From Perilla frutescens (Eukaryota; Streptophyta; Magnoliopsida; Lamiales; Lamiaceae): a DNA stretch of 64,000 nt. Location: the NCBI GenBank assembly GCA_026008535.1, contig BRKX01000007.1, positions 5,975,001 through 6,039,000 of the forward strand, written 5' to 3'. Shown in pieces: positions 35,469 through 47,844 of the stretch. Position 1 is the first letter of the stretch; every line of letters starts with the position of its first letter. A program made the translations under genes and the position numbers. The notes below the pieces were generated by a model that did no database searches, was not told where the DNA came from, and worked only from the letters and a program-made list of their open reading frames with translations.

Positions 35469-38400
35469 ATGAGTGATTTTGATGTTATTCTTGGAATGGA
35501 TTGGATTAAAGCAAATCGTGCAACTATACGATGTCATGAGAAGGAGATAACGCTCCAACCACTAGGAGAGCTAGAGCTCACTTTTTATGGATCAAAAGTA
35601 AGGATGGTGATATCTATGATATCAGCTATGAAGATAATGAAGATGATCGAGAAGAAAGAATGTCAGGTTTTATGGATCAAAAGTAAGGATGGTGATATCT
35701 ATGCTATCAGCTATGAAGATAATGAAGATGATCGAGAAGAAAGAATGTCAGGCTTTCTTGGTAAGCCTGATAGAGGACGAGACCAAATGAGTAACCATTG
35801 ATAATGTGTCTTTTGTTAATAATTACCAAGATGTTTTTCCTGAAGAGCTACCTGGAATCGCACCCGATCGACAAATAAAGTTCACTATCGACCTTATCCC
35901 TGGAGTTGCCCCAGTATCAAAAGCACCATATCGAATGGTGCCAAAAGAACTCCAACTACAAGATTTGTTGGATAAAGTATTCATAAGACCTAGTGTTTCA
36001 CCTTGGGGAGCTCCTGTGTTATTTGTCAAGAAGAAGGACGGATCACTATGCATGTGCATAGACTACAGAGAGTTAAACAAATTGACAATCAAGAACAAGT
36101 ACCCTTTACCTCGAATTGATGACCTGTTCGATCAACTCAAGGGTACTAAAGTTTCTCCAAAATTGATTTGAGATCGGGCTATCATCAATTGAAGGTGAAG
36201 AAAAATGACATACCAAAGATAGCTTTTCAGACACGGTATGGTCATTATGAGTTTGTTGTTATGCCATTTGGACTCAGCAATGTGCCAGCTGTATTCATGG
36301 ATTTAATGAAGCACGTTTTCCACCAATACTTAGATAAGTTTGTACTAGTATTCATTGATGATGTAATCATCTACTCCAAAGATGAGAAACAACACGAGGA
36401 ACATCTAAGAGTAGTAATAGAGACATTGAGGACAAAGAAGTTGTATGCTAAGTTCAGCAAATGCGAATTCTCATTGGATGAAGTTATCTTTCTAGGCCAC
36501 ATAGTTTCGGCTCAATGCATCAAAGTAGATCCCTCCAAGGTGGAGGCAGTGAGTGATTGGAAGTCTCCTACTAATGTCGGTGAAATTCATAGCTTTCTAG
36601 GTCTAGCTGGTTACTATAGATGATTTATTGAAGGATTCTCCAAGATTGCAAAACCTATGACCCAACTACTAAAAAAGGGAGTGAAATTCATTTGGACAGA
36701 AGACTGTGAAGAGAGTTTTCAAGAACTTAAGAAGAAATTGGTAACTGCTCATGTGTTAACTATTCTTGATGGAGCAAAAGGTTTCGTCATTTGTACAGAT
36801 GCATCTCTGCAAGGAATATGATGTGTGTTGATGCAAAATAGAAAGGTTATAGCCTATGCATCTAGGAAGTTGGAACCACATGAGGTCAACTACCCACTCA
36901 TGATTTGGAGCTTGCAGTCATTGTTCATGCCTTGAAGATCTGGAGGCACTATCTTTATGGAGTCAAGTGTGAGATCTATACAGATCATAAGAGCCTAAAG
37001 TTTTTTTTAGCAAAAGGAACTCAACATGAGGCAAAGGAGATGGTTGGAATTCGTGAAAGACTATGATTATACCATCTTGTACCATCCCGGGAAAGCAAAT
37101 GTCGTAGCAGATGCTTTGAGCAGAAAGAATAGAGTAACATTAAATTGTCTCTTAACCTAACAAGAGCAATTGATTAGAGATTTCTATAAATTGAATTTGG
37201 AGGTGATCATACCACCGGAGAGCACAGAGGCTCGAATCGCAACTCTAGTAGTGAAACCAAAACTACAAGCTCGTATAGTTGAGGCTCAATGCCAAGATGA
37301 CTTTCTTGAGAAGATGAGAGGAAAGAGCCACACCGAAGTCAACCAAGGATTTATTGTAACCGATGATCAAGCACTTACTTTTGGGAGTCGACTGTGTGTA
37401 CCACAAGATGATGAGTTAAAATGTGAGATACTAGCAGAAGTGCACAACACCCCGTACACTGCTCATCTCGGAGGAATGAAAATGTATCGAGATTTAAGAG
37501 AAACGTTTTGGTGGAAAGACATGAAGAGGGATATTGCGACCTTTGTAGGACACTATTTGGTTTGCTAGCAAGTAAAAGCGGAACATCAACGACCCGCTGG
37601 GCTTTTAAATTCTCTTGAAGTCCCTGAATGGAAATGGGAACACATTACAATGGACTTTGTCATTGGGTTACCGAAAATAGTACGCAATAACCAGACAATC
37701 TGGGTTATTGTTGATAGATTGACCAAATCAGCACACTTCTTGCCCATAAGACATAGGTTAGGATTAGATGAGCTAGCTGAAATCTATATCAAAGAGATTG
37801 TTCGTTTGCATGGAGTTTCTGTGTCTATTACTTCAGATCGAGATACACATTTCACCTTAAAATTTTAGAGAAGTTTGCAAGATGCTATGGGAACCAAACT
37901 GAATTTTAGCACTGCTTTTCATCCCCAAACTAATGGCCAATTAGAAAGAACTATACAAACTCTTGAAGATATGTTGAGGACTGTAGTTCTGGATCAAGGT
38001 GGAAGTTGGGAAGACTACTTGCCTTTAGTGGAATTTGCATACAATAATAACTATCGAACGACCATTGGGATGGCACCTTATGAGGCTTTGTACGGTCGAA
38101 AGGTGTAGATCACCACTCTATTCGGATAAGGTTAGAGAGAAAAAAATTATGGGCCCCGAATTAGTGCAAGCCACAAAGAAAGCCGCCAACAAAATACAAA
38201 CCAGAATTAAAGAAGCTCAAGATAGACAGAAGTCCTATGTGAACAAGCGTAGAAGAGACTTGTACTTTGAAGTAAGAGATAAAGTCTTCCTTAAGATATC
38301 ACCGGTTAAAGGAATAATTCATTTTGGAAAAGGAGAAAGTTGAGACCGCGTTTCATTAGCCCTTATGAAATTGTCGATCGAGTAGAAGTTGCTTATAGGC

Positions 38401-38687
38401 TTTCTTTGCCACCCAAACTAGGAGGAGTACATGATGTATTCTATGTGTCGATGCTACGCAAATATGTTTTTGACACAAGTCATACTTTACACGATAAAGA
38501 TGTGGAGGTAGATCTTGACCTTACCTACCAAGAGGCTCCAATAGCAATTCTTGACCGCAAGGTTCAAAATTTACGAAATAAGGAGATAGTGCTAGTGAAA
38601 GTACAGTGGAGCAGACATAGGATGGACGAAGCCACGTGGAAAATCGAAGAAGAAATCAGGAAGCAATATCCAAACCTAACCTTATAA
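35469..38687 (+). pseudogene. Gypsy (chromovirus, Tekay/Del-like) pol, broken
   Basis: Domains in order: the C-terminal part of the aspartic protease (SDFDVILGMDW at 35469; the catalytic DSG part is missing); reverse transcriptase (35806-36623, with the FIDD catalytic box near 36351); RNase H (about 36780-36960); an integrase HHCC-type region (37440-37570) and core (37640-38105, with the HPQTNGQ box); a C-terminal chromodomain-like segment (38340-38687, VQWSRHRMDEATW). An 85-bp tandem duplication (from about 35583 and 35668) shifts frame after protease. Further breaks: a one-base loss near 36160, TGA at 36621 and 36819, TAG at 37566 and 37866, and frame changes near 38106 and 38340. Not functional. 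Confidence 0.9.
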
Positions 38688-38717
38688 GGTACTTGAATTT
38701 CGGGACGAAATTCTTTT

Positions 38718-38731
38718 AAGTGGGGTAGATT
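38718..38731 (+). other. Gypsy polypurine tract
   Basis: AAGTGGGGTAGATT directly precedes the TGTAGC start of the 3' LTR, the expected plus-strand priming site. Confidence 0.7.
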
Positions 38732-39289
38732 TGTAGCACCCAAAAATTTAATAATAGGTCCAACTCTATTTTAATTACGATTTCATGGCCTAAATGAATA
38801 AATTTAGGCATTTTAATATTGAGGCCCAATTCATGGGTTTTTTAGCCCATTTATGTTTTTAGTTATTTTCGATACATATCGTTATCGAAACGAGACGATC
38901 GAATATATTCATCGATACGAATCTATAGAACTTGATTTCACCTAAGTGGGACTTCAGTTGATCAAGTTATGATTTAATTATTGCTTTAATTAATTTTTAG
39001 GTAAAGTTAGGGATGGGTATAAATACCCCTTTTAACACTTAGCTAGGTCATTTTTTGAGGATCCATTTTAGGTCAGCCCCCCCTCCTCTCTTTTCTCTCC
39101 CTTTCACTTCCCCTTCTCCCCGGTGCCGGCGCTGCCGTCATCGCCGCCAGCCGAAAAAATTCCGGCGACCTTTATTTTCACATGCAATTATGTTTTTGGA
39201 ATCCTCTTCTTCTCCTCTTTCTAATGTTTCAATTATTTTTAAGAGATTTTGAGTTTTAGGCTTCCGATTTTCGGATCTAAAAATGGGTT
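38732..39289 (+). repeat. 3' LTR of the gypsy element, truncated
   Basis: Begins TGTAGCACCC and parallels the 5' LTR until GATCTAAAAATGGG. It then switches abruptly into the end of a copia reading frame. A TATA box lies near 39019. No LTR end or target duplication remains on this side. Confidence 0.8.
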
Positions 39290-39788
39290 AGCGGATCTGT
39301 TTACTAAAGCTCTTTCTCGTCCTCGTTTTAGGTTTCTTCTCTCCAACCTCAACCTTGGAGATTTGCACCAGGTTGCGGCTGCGGGGCTGTAAAGATGACC
39401 AACATACAACAACTCATACAGGAGCTCATGCAACAATCTATGCAAACTATTCAATGGATATATGCATGGGATATAATCCCTCAATCCATGTGGCAGCAAG
39501 CAGCTATTCTGCATGAAGGACCACACGTTGGCTGTCGTCGATCCTCTTCCAATTGGATCAAGGATCTCTACCGTAGATTAGTTTAGATAGTTAGCTCATG
39601 CTTCTCTTGTATAAATAGCTAGAAAACACAGATCTGTAATGATGTAATTCATATGCTACACAACAGTTGAGATATCAAATAATATTCAATATTTTCATGC
39701 ACAATTTTGTGTGATTACTCTACAAGGAACCTTCACGGTGCCATTTTTTTCGGCAGCTAACGAACGACATGGGTAGCTCATAGGTTTA
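39290..39788 (+). mobile_element. Copia 3' fragment: RNase H tail plus LTR-like sequence
   Basis: 39289-39390 encodes the typical copia C-terminus (ADLFTKALSRPRF...LGDLHQV, then stop). After it comes an LTR-like stretch with a TATAAATAG box near 39611. It is fused to the truncated gypsy LTR on the left. On the right it is followed by a MULE insertion at 39799. No other copia domain remains. Confidence 0.7.
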
Positions 39789-39798
39789 TAAAATAAAT

Positions 39799-42700
39799 GA
39801 GAAAATTTCACTTTTGGTCCCATAGGACACGCATTGCTCCCCTTTTGGTCCCAGAGCTGTCTATTTTGGTCCTTTTTCAAAAAAATCGCTCACTTTTAGT
39901 CCCATAGGATTCAAACTATCAATTTTAGTCCCAAAGTTTTAAACGGCTGTTAAGGGGTGATAGACGGAGACAGCGCACGTGTGGCACGCGTGGACAAAAC
40001 AAACGGGACTAAAACAAAAGGCGATCTACAGTAATAATTTCCCAAATTCAAACCCTTATCTAAAGAAATTCCCAAATTCCACCCAAATCAAAACCCTAAT
40101 GTTGCCCTAATTTGCCACCCAAATTCAATAGCACTTTGAAAATCGCATCTAAAGCAGAACCCATCATGATTCGCCGGAAGATTTTCTTGCCAATGCCGCA
40201 CCCAAATTACGGTAAGCTTCTTCTTCTCTCGTTTTTTCTCATGACAGCTAGATTTTCTTATTTATCTTGCATTTTACTTCATTTCTCACTATAACAACAT
40301 GTTTTCTCATTTTATTGACAGTCGGGTGTGATTTTTGGTATACTTTAAAGCTCACGCATGGAGGGATGGCAATCAATGATTCGGATGAGTACAATTATTC
40401 ATAGGGCACACTTAGCATCTTTGATTTTGTTGATACACACAAATGGTGTATGAAGTACTTAGAGGGGCTGTGTGAACAGTTGGGGTACACGGGTGAGATG
40501 AAATTTTATAGGTATGATGAGAGAGGGGAGTTGAAGCCTCTCCTATTAGAGGCTGATACTTGGTTCTTGATTCAGAGGGCTAAGAAGAGCAAGGAGTTTA
40601 TGATATACTTGGAGGGTAAGAAAGAGTCTGTGGGTGAGATTGGAGAAGGTGTTGAAGGGAAAATTGAATATGTGGATGAGGCTACTGATAACATTGACAA
40701 TCCAGCTGATGAAACTGCCAAGAGATTGAAAGAAAGATATTTAAAAACCTATGAGTTAGTGGTTGAGCTAGAGGACATTATTGAAGCAGAGATAAAGGGA
40801 AGGGGACTTGAGGCAGAGATTAAGAAAGGGGGAATTGGGACAGAGGTTAAGAAAGGGGGAATTGAGGCAGAGGAGGTTAAGGAAGGGGGAATTGGGGCAG
40901 AGGAGGTTAAGGAAGGGAGAATTGGGGCAGAGGTTAAGGAAGGGGGAATTGGGGCAAATAATATAGTCTTGGATGAGGCTGTTGAGAATGAATATATGGG
41001 AGGAAGGGATCAAGTCAAGGGGACTGAGATGGAGATTGAGACTGAGACTGAGTTGGAGATTGATACTGAGACTGGGACAGGGGCTGCAGAGAAGGGGGTT
41101 AAGGGAGGGATGGATAAGGGGAAGAGAATATTGCAAGAGGAGTATGCTTCAGAATCTTCTGAGAAAGATGCTGACTGCACAGCTGATGATGACAGCTGTG
41201 ATGAACTATTAGATGATATCATCTTTAGTTAGAACATAGATAGAGAAGTTGAGTGGGTAGGGGGATTGGATGATGATGAAGAGTGTGATGCTTCAGAATC
41301 TGAAGATGGAGAGGCAGTGGATGGTAGTGATTTTGATAGTGCAGAGTCTGATGATGAAGAGGGAGAGACCACTGTGAGGGCTGATGGGGGATCAAGATCT
41401 AGAGTGCCTACACTTCAATTAGGTCAAGTGTTCGGCACCAAGAATGAATTTAAGGATACTGTTACTAGCCAGGTAGTTGCAGAAGGTAGGGCTATCAAGT
41501 TCATTAAGAATGACACCAGAAGGGTGTATGCAAGGTGTAAGTAGACTGAGAAGGGGTGTGACTGGCATATCAATGCCTTGAAGGTCAAGGATGAAGCCTC
41601 ATTTGAAATCAGGGAGATGCTCTTGACACACACATGTGCAAGGTAGTTCCATGGAACTAATGCCAAGTCAGGGTGGCTGGTAAAGAAGTTTGAGAGAAAC
41701 TTCATGTGTGATCCCAAGCTAAGTGTGAAGAGTTTTAGGAAGCATGCAATTGCTGAGTTGGGAGTGTATGTATCTCCACAGCAGGCTATCAGAGCAAGGC
41801 AGAAGAGCCTCAAAAACTTGCAAGGCTCCACCATTGACCAGTATTCAAAGCTTTACGATTATGTAGATGCACTGCTCAAGAAGAATCTAGGCTCTACTGT
41901 TATATATTGCAGTGTGAGAATACAGATGATGGAAACAAGTTTAGAAGATTTTATGTTTGTCTTGGGGCTGTGAAGAATGGGTTCAAGTCTGGGTGCAGAC
42001 CATGGATAGGGGTGGATGGATGCCACCTAACTGGAATGAACAATGGAGTTTTGTTGACTGCAGTAGCCATGGATCCTAATAATGATCTATATCCATTGTG
42101 CTATGCAGTAGTGGCAGCTGAGAATAGAGAAGAGTGGGAGTGGTTTTTGCAGTTGTTGAAGGAAGATTTGATGTCTGAGAGAGAGGATGTATACACCTTT
42201 ATGTCAGACAGACAAAAGGGATTAATTGGAGCATTTGAGAGGGTTCTACCTGGGGTTGAAAATAGGTTTTGTGTGAGGCACTTACATGGGAATTTAAAGA
42301 AGGCTGGGTTTAGAGGTCAACAATTTAAGAAGCTACTTTGGAGAGCAGCAAATGCTAGCACTATTCCTGCTTTTGAGAAGGTGATGCAAGAGATAGAGCA
42401 GGTGGATAGGAAGTGCTTGGAATGGCTGCAATCCAAATCACCTTCTAAGTGGTCTAAATCACACTTCTCTATATTTGGGAAGTGTGATACTCTTGTGAAT
42501 AATATGTGTGAGCAGTTCAATGCCTGTTTGTTGGATGCTAGGGACAAGCCTATCCTAACAATGCTTGAGTGGATAAGAGAGTACATGATGGGAAGACTCC
42601 AAAGATATAGACAGAGGGCTGAAAGGAAGTGGGAGGGCATAAAAGTCTGTGGGGGGATTAGGACAATAGTTGGGAAGCTGATTGAGGCTTCTGGTGACTG

Positions 42701-44668
42701 TATTCCTGTGAAGGCAAGTGAGTACAAGTATGAGGTGTCTTGTTTTGATGGATCAAGGTTTGCAGTCAACTTGCAGCTTGAGACTTGTGACTGCAGGAGA
42801 TGGGAGTTGACTGGGATACCTTGTAAACATGCTGTGAGTGCAATTTGTACAGAAGGAGGGGATCCAGAGGATTATGTGAATCAATGCTATTCAGTGGAGA
42901 CATATACATCAGTGTACAGCTTTGGCATTAACCCAATGAGTGGAGAAGAGCTGTGGGCTAAGACTGGTTATATACCACCACTGCCCCCCACCTTCAATCA
43001 AAAGAAAAAGGGAAGGCCTGCAAGTTTGAGAAGACCAGGGGCCACTGAAAGTCCAAAGAAGAAGCAGAAGGTTATAGGGATAGAGAAGCTTGGAAAGCAA
43101 AGGTTCAAGGTGACTTGTGCAGTCTGTGGAGAAGGTGGTCACAACAAGCTTGGATGCCCTGTGACAAAGGTTACACTTTGCAGTCTATACTTAAGTAACT
43201 ATTTGATATTTGTGATCTCACTCCTAATTTATTTGTTATATGTTACCTAGGGAGCTGAAAAGGAGAGTGTGGGGCCTGCAAGAGAGAGTGTGGGAGCAGC
43301 AACAGAGAGTGTGGGAGCTGGAGGAAGCACCACACATGAAACTGAAGTAGTTCTAAAGCTTTTATAGCTTAAGTAAATGTATATATGGCTGTATTTATCT
43401 TAGTCCTAATAATTTTTTTTTATATGTTACCTAGGGAGTTCACATGGAAGCTGAGGGAAGCACAACCCAAGCTGATGAAGTGATTCTCACACAACCTGAA
43501 TTTGTAATGAGCCAAGATCAAGAAGAAGATGATGCTGATGTGATAGCCTTCATAGACAACTTCCAATTCAGCAGCAAACCAACAACCAGAAAGGGGAGAA
43601 AGATGCTGGTAAGTTACTGCAATATATATGCAGTTTATAACTAGTCCAACTTCAGGGTATTAACTTGTAATTCCTACAGGTAAGTAAGAGGGCTCAGAGC
43701 AAGAAGGATATGGACAGGGCTCCAATGCCACCACCTAAAAAGGCCTACTCTATTTCAGCTGCAGTGAATGCTCCTGAGCCAGGCCAAAAAGGTGTTCAAA
43801 TCAGAGTGCCCCCCTATGAGCTTCCATTCAGCTCGGTTGCTTGGTGCTGCAAGCAAGGGAAAGGAAAAGGAAAGTGAACAAGGTTCCATGCAGGTCATTA
43901 CTCAAGGGGGTAAGAAATATGTCACTCTCTCTAGCCTTAGATCTGCAGCAGAGAAAGGAAAAGGAAAAGGAAGTGGCTCCAAAGAAGCATGAAAGTTTCT
44001 GCTTCTCACATTTTTTGTCTGACTGCTACTGCAAATTTTTTGCCTAATTGCTGATTATTTTGCCTCAGTTTGATTGAAATATTACTGCTGAATATTTTTT
44101 TGATGAGCTTCTAGAACAAACTTGTTGGAAGTGATATATATTCAGCTGAGAATATTTCATTTTAATGCAGCACTATATTTCAGTTTAGCTTTGGTGTTTG
44201 ATTCTTATTTTAGTTGGATTTGGTCTTGTTGATTTTCATTTCAGTTTGATGAAGCTCCAATTTATGTTAATTTGCCTTTGTTATTTGATGAGTTCAATTT
44301 CAGTTTGGTCTTTGGTATTTGTTGAGTTCAATTTCAGTTTGGTCTTATTTCAGTTTGCTTGATTTGGTTTTGTTGGTTTTGTGGGAATATTGATGTATTT
44401 TGGTAGCAATTATCCCTGCAAAAATAATGTGGAATGCCCCTCAAAAATCTGTTGAAAGTTTATCTAAATAATGTTAAATTAGTTGGTTAATTTTTTATTT
44501 GGGACTGAAATTAAAAGTCCTATGGGACCAAAATCGACACTAATTTTAACGTTTTCCGTAACGGAATGGTCAAAATTGACAGTAAAAAAAATTTGGGACC
44601 AAAATAGACAGCTCTGGGACCAAAAGGGGAGCAAGGCTGTCCTATGGGACCAAAAGTGAAATTTTCTC
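39799..44668 (+). mobile_element. MULE (Mutator-like) element with TIRs and exact 10-bp target duplication
   Basis: Flanked by perfect TAAAATAAAT repeats (39789-39798 and 44669-44678). The terminal inverted repeats begin GAGAAAATTTCACTTTTGG and match for about 75 bp with few differences (CCCATAGGAC..TTGCTCCCCTTTTGGTCCC..GAGCTGTCTATTTTGG). They become diverged further in. The element is 4.87 kb and carries one transposase gene in sense orientation. Confidence 0.95.
40166..43992 (+). pseudogene. MuDR-type MULE transposase, broken
   Basis: Exon 1 40166-40211 and exon 2 from 40322 encode a PB1-like N-terminus. An acidic Glu-rich linker follows, with a 27-33-bp minisatellite (40795-40965, EVKEGGIGA-like repeats). 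Next come the MuDR DNA-binding domain (about 41400-41650), the MULE catalytic domain (first Asp in GVDGCHL near 42012, SDRQKG near 42205), a SWIM zinc finger C-x-C...C-x-H (42787-42831) and a CCHC knuckle (near 43113-43157). Further exons after 43252, 43436 and 43681 look likely. Breaks: TAG at 40402, 41230, 41542 and 41644, all in one frame, and a frameshift near 41900. The frame 41907-43250 is otherwise open and well conserved, so inactivation looks recent. Confidence 0.9.
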
Positions 44669-44678
44669 TAAAATAAAT

Positions 44679-45046
44679 ACAATCCTACAAAATCTCACCT
44701 TCGCTTCAATTGGGAGGGATGAAGAGAGTGGTTTGGACAACGGCCATGGCTTGGGCGAAGCCGGCGACGGCAATTGGGGGGCGATGCGCGATGCTGTTGG
44801 TGGCGGTGGATTTCATTCTTCACGAAATGCAGTAGAGAAGGGCCGAAGGGGTGAGTAAAAAAAAGACGCACATGTGTTTTTGGGAGGAGAGAGAAAGTAG
44901 TCTAATCTTTTTTTCTTTTACAATTATTTTTTTAAATATATAAGGGTATTATAGTAAATATGAACAAAATAAAACTATTTTAAATTTAGTGGTTAAAAAA
45001 GATTTTTAAAATTTTGTCCTGCTAAGAAGCCATATTGACTCTATTT
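44679..45046. other. Fragment between MULE and kinase-exon copy; GC-rich patch
   Basis: 44720-44860 is GC-rich (GGCGACGGC, GGTGGCGGTGG) and may be a captured gene piece. 44930-45035 ends in a TTTAAATTTAGTGGTTAAAAA / AAAATTTTGTCCT stretch resembling a MULE-type terminus. No gene assigned. Confidence 0.3.
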
Positions 45047-45915
45047 GAAAACTAATTTTGTTTTTTAGTTTACTTGAAAAATCATAACGCTAGCAAGTTA
45101 ATCGTTAGAAAAGTAATATATATTTAATCAATCTATATGTTTTTAAATATTTAAAATAATTAACTAATATGATCTAAAACACTTTTAGTCTCAACCATAA
45201 CGTTTTTTTGTCACAAATTTAATGTTTTGTCACTTTTGGTCCCAAGATTTAATGACCGTTAAGTGTTCGATCAGTTTTGGATAAAAAAATCATCCAAAAG
45301 TGTCGAAAAATTGAAACTTAGGAACAGAAATGTTCATTTGGGAATAAAAATTCTTGGACCCTATTCTTATGGGACCAAAACTGCAATTTACCACAAAATC
45401 TTATTTCTTTCTTTACATAACTCTAAAATTGAATTATATGAATTGACCCTTGATGATTGCATGATAAAAATGTCATACATTTAGAATATGGATCAGAAGG
45501 AAAAGTATCCAGAAGTGGAGATATATACAGTTACCGAATATTGTTGCTGGAGATGTTCACGAGCAAGAGGCCGACAGATGATATATATGTTCAACGGGGA
45601 AATGAGCATAAAGGAGTGGGTGGCTGAAGCATTACAAGAAAATGCGATAAGTGAAGTTGTGGCCCCTGGTTTGGTACCGAGAGAAGATCAACATTTCTCT
45701 GCAAACGAGCTATGTGTGTCATCTATTTTCGATTTGGCAATGAAATGTTTGGCCTTTTCACCGGAGGAACGAATCAACATGTTGCAAGTAGTCGCTGCTC
45801 TCGAGAAGTTCAAAGTTACAGTAGAAAGGGGTCAAGAAGAAGCATAGCAGATCTTGATCATGGAAGACGCAAAATTGAATTCCTACGACGTAAAACTTAA
45901 AAAAAAAAAAAAAAA
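45047..45915 (+). pseudogene. Duplicated 3' end (last intron and exon) of the receptor kinase
   Basis: Matches 17445 to about 18315 of the kinase gene: the end of intron 5, the acceptor and exon 6 (here from about 45486), plus 3' flank. Breaks: a 4-bp ATAT insertion near 45583 shifts frame, and the first codon after the acceptor is changed (AATATG for AGTATG). The C-terminus ends in GQEEA, where the main gene has a stop after G (TAA for CAA). The copy stops at a run of 17 A (45899-45915). Because intron sequence is included, this is a DNA-level duplication or a retro-copy of unspliced RNA. It has no LRR and no kinase N-lobe. Confidence 0.9.
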
Positions 45916-47210
45916 TCAAATTCAAGTGGGGTTTCGAGTTTTCGACCGACAATGTAAAGCGTAGATATACACTCTAAATTATTGAATGCATGCTATGCCC
46001 ACGTACCAAAAATTTCTCGAAATCGTGTATTGGACCTTTTGTGTTGCATTCGAGGTTCCACTCTTGATTTGTTTAGTTTTCTTTTTATTTTTCTTCGATA
46101 TTAATGGCTTACGTTTTAGTTTAATTATACAGTTGCTATTTAGATTTCATCCCTACTCAATTAGAGTTTATTATCTTCTTTTTAGTATTTAATACGTCAA
46201 ATATTAATTAATTACTAACTAAAAATTCATAAGTAAATCTAAATTATTATGCACCTTATTAATGGGTAGCATGAATCCAAAATTACGAGTAAATATTAGA
46301 CTAAAGTACAATAAATTGAAATAAAAAATAAAACTAAAAAATCGAGTATACAATCGGAAATGCATCACGAAAGGTGACATAGAGGGATCTCAAACCCCTC
46401 TCTTACATTGTACTATAGTCCATTTTTCAATCTCACTTGATATCCCATTTTGAATATATTAATTTTTCTTCCTTTTTTTTCCTTTCAATTTCATTGTTTC
46501 ATGATTTGATTTAATTTTACAATCATTAATTTGGGTTCGAAACTTTTAATACTTGATTTTTTTTAATTAATAATTAATTATCATGGTTGATTATTTCATA
46601 ATTAGGGTATATAATTTTTTTATAATTTTATTTTTTTATCTTAAAATGTTAGTTATGATTCATTACATTATAATATTTTTTAATTTTATAAGAAGCATTA
46701 TCAAAATAGTAAACTTAATAGTTGATTAGAAGATATTGTCTTGCACATGAATGTATGGGAAAAATGTCACATAATTAATCACCCACAATGTAAATTTGAT
46801 GCTATCTTTAAGGGTAGTGCCGGAGTTTTCTAATATTTAAAAAAATATATTGGAAACATATCCACATATAAAAAAATAATGTCGGAGTATACTTTTTAAA
46901 TTCTCCACTTGATGATGTATACATGAATTATCACTTCTGAATCACTTGAAACTATTGGATAATATATATTTGCCTTTGCCTTTGCCGTTGCTCCTTCCTT
47001 TAACAACGAACGTCCATTAAAAATAAATATTAACACACATTTTTCTAAGATAAAGAGTTTTTACACACACCAACACATTTTTAGACACATACACATTTGA
47101 GACATTTTTTATTTTTTTATTTAAAAAAACTCAATTTTAATTTCGAGCTCGTCCATGCACTAAGAATTGTTGAAACTTGACTCGAAACAAAAAATTCTAA
47201 AATTTAGCCA
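45916..47210. other. Intergenic with MITE-family debris
   Basis: 46135-46420 and 46430-46640 carry the AGATTTCATCC-TACTCAATTAGAGTTTAT / GGGTAGCATGAATCCAAAA inverted boxes of the dispersed MITE family, diverged. Nothing else recognised. ORFs here are low-complexity. Confidence 0.4.
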
Positions 47211-47219
47211 CATCTTATT

Positions 47220-47609
47220 GGGTTGAAATTTCCTGTTACACTTTATTGTGTTTCACTCTGTATTTCATCATCAAATTTATGATTTTAATAATATTTATTA
47301 TAAAACGAAAATTAATTATAACATAAATAATCATAGTCAACATTTATCAACAAAAGAATGAATTAAAAATTTATAAAACATAATTTTTTAAAAAATAAAT
47401 CATGATAATGAATTATTAATTACAAAATGAAAATTAAATATTAAAAAAAGTTATAAACCCTAATTGGGTGGGGTGAACCCTAAAAACAATCATAAAATTA
47501 AACTAAATCACAAAAAAATAAAATTGAAGAAAAAAAAATAAGAAAAACTCGTAATTTAAAAGTGTAACACGGAGTGTAACACAGAAAGTGTAACGGGAAA
47601 TTCCAATAC
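47220..47609. mobile_element. MITE with exact 9-bp target duplication
   Basis: Flanks CATCTTATT at 47211-47219 and 47610-47618. The ends read GGGTTGAAATTTCCTGTTAC and, reversed, GTATTGGAATTTCCCGTTAC. The interior has the CCTAATTGGGTGGGGTGAAC box of the dispersed family. This copy therefore defines the family as 9-bp-duplicating, Mutator-type MITEs. Confidence 0.85.
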
Positions 47610-47844
47610 CATCTTATTCTACTTCCTCCCTTATCCTCCACCTGCCACTAAAAACATGCCTTTTAGCAACAAAATTTTTAGTCATTAAACATAAAATTCA
47701 TCGTTAAATCATTTTAAATCATTTTAACAACAGACTCGGCTTGTCTCAAAAAATGTTATTGTTGATCATTTTAACGATATAATAGCGACGTAATCAAATT
47801 AGCGCTGAAAACGGTCTCCAAAATTGCTCAATGGATTAAAAAAA

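Noticed and set aside
40768..41222. Minus-strand ORFs with Pro/Ser/Leu repeats
   Set aside because: Antisense reading of the Glu-rich minisatellite in the MULE transposase.
45488..45847. Independent 119-residue kinase-like gene
   Set aside because: Frameshifted duplicate of the kinase last exon; no N-lobe or promoter.
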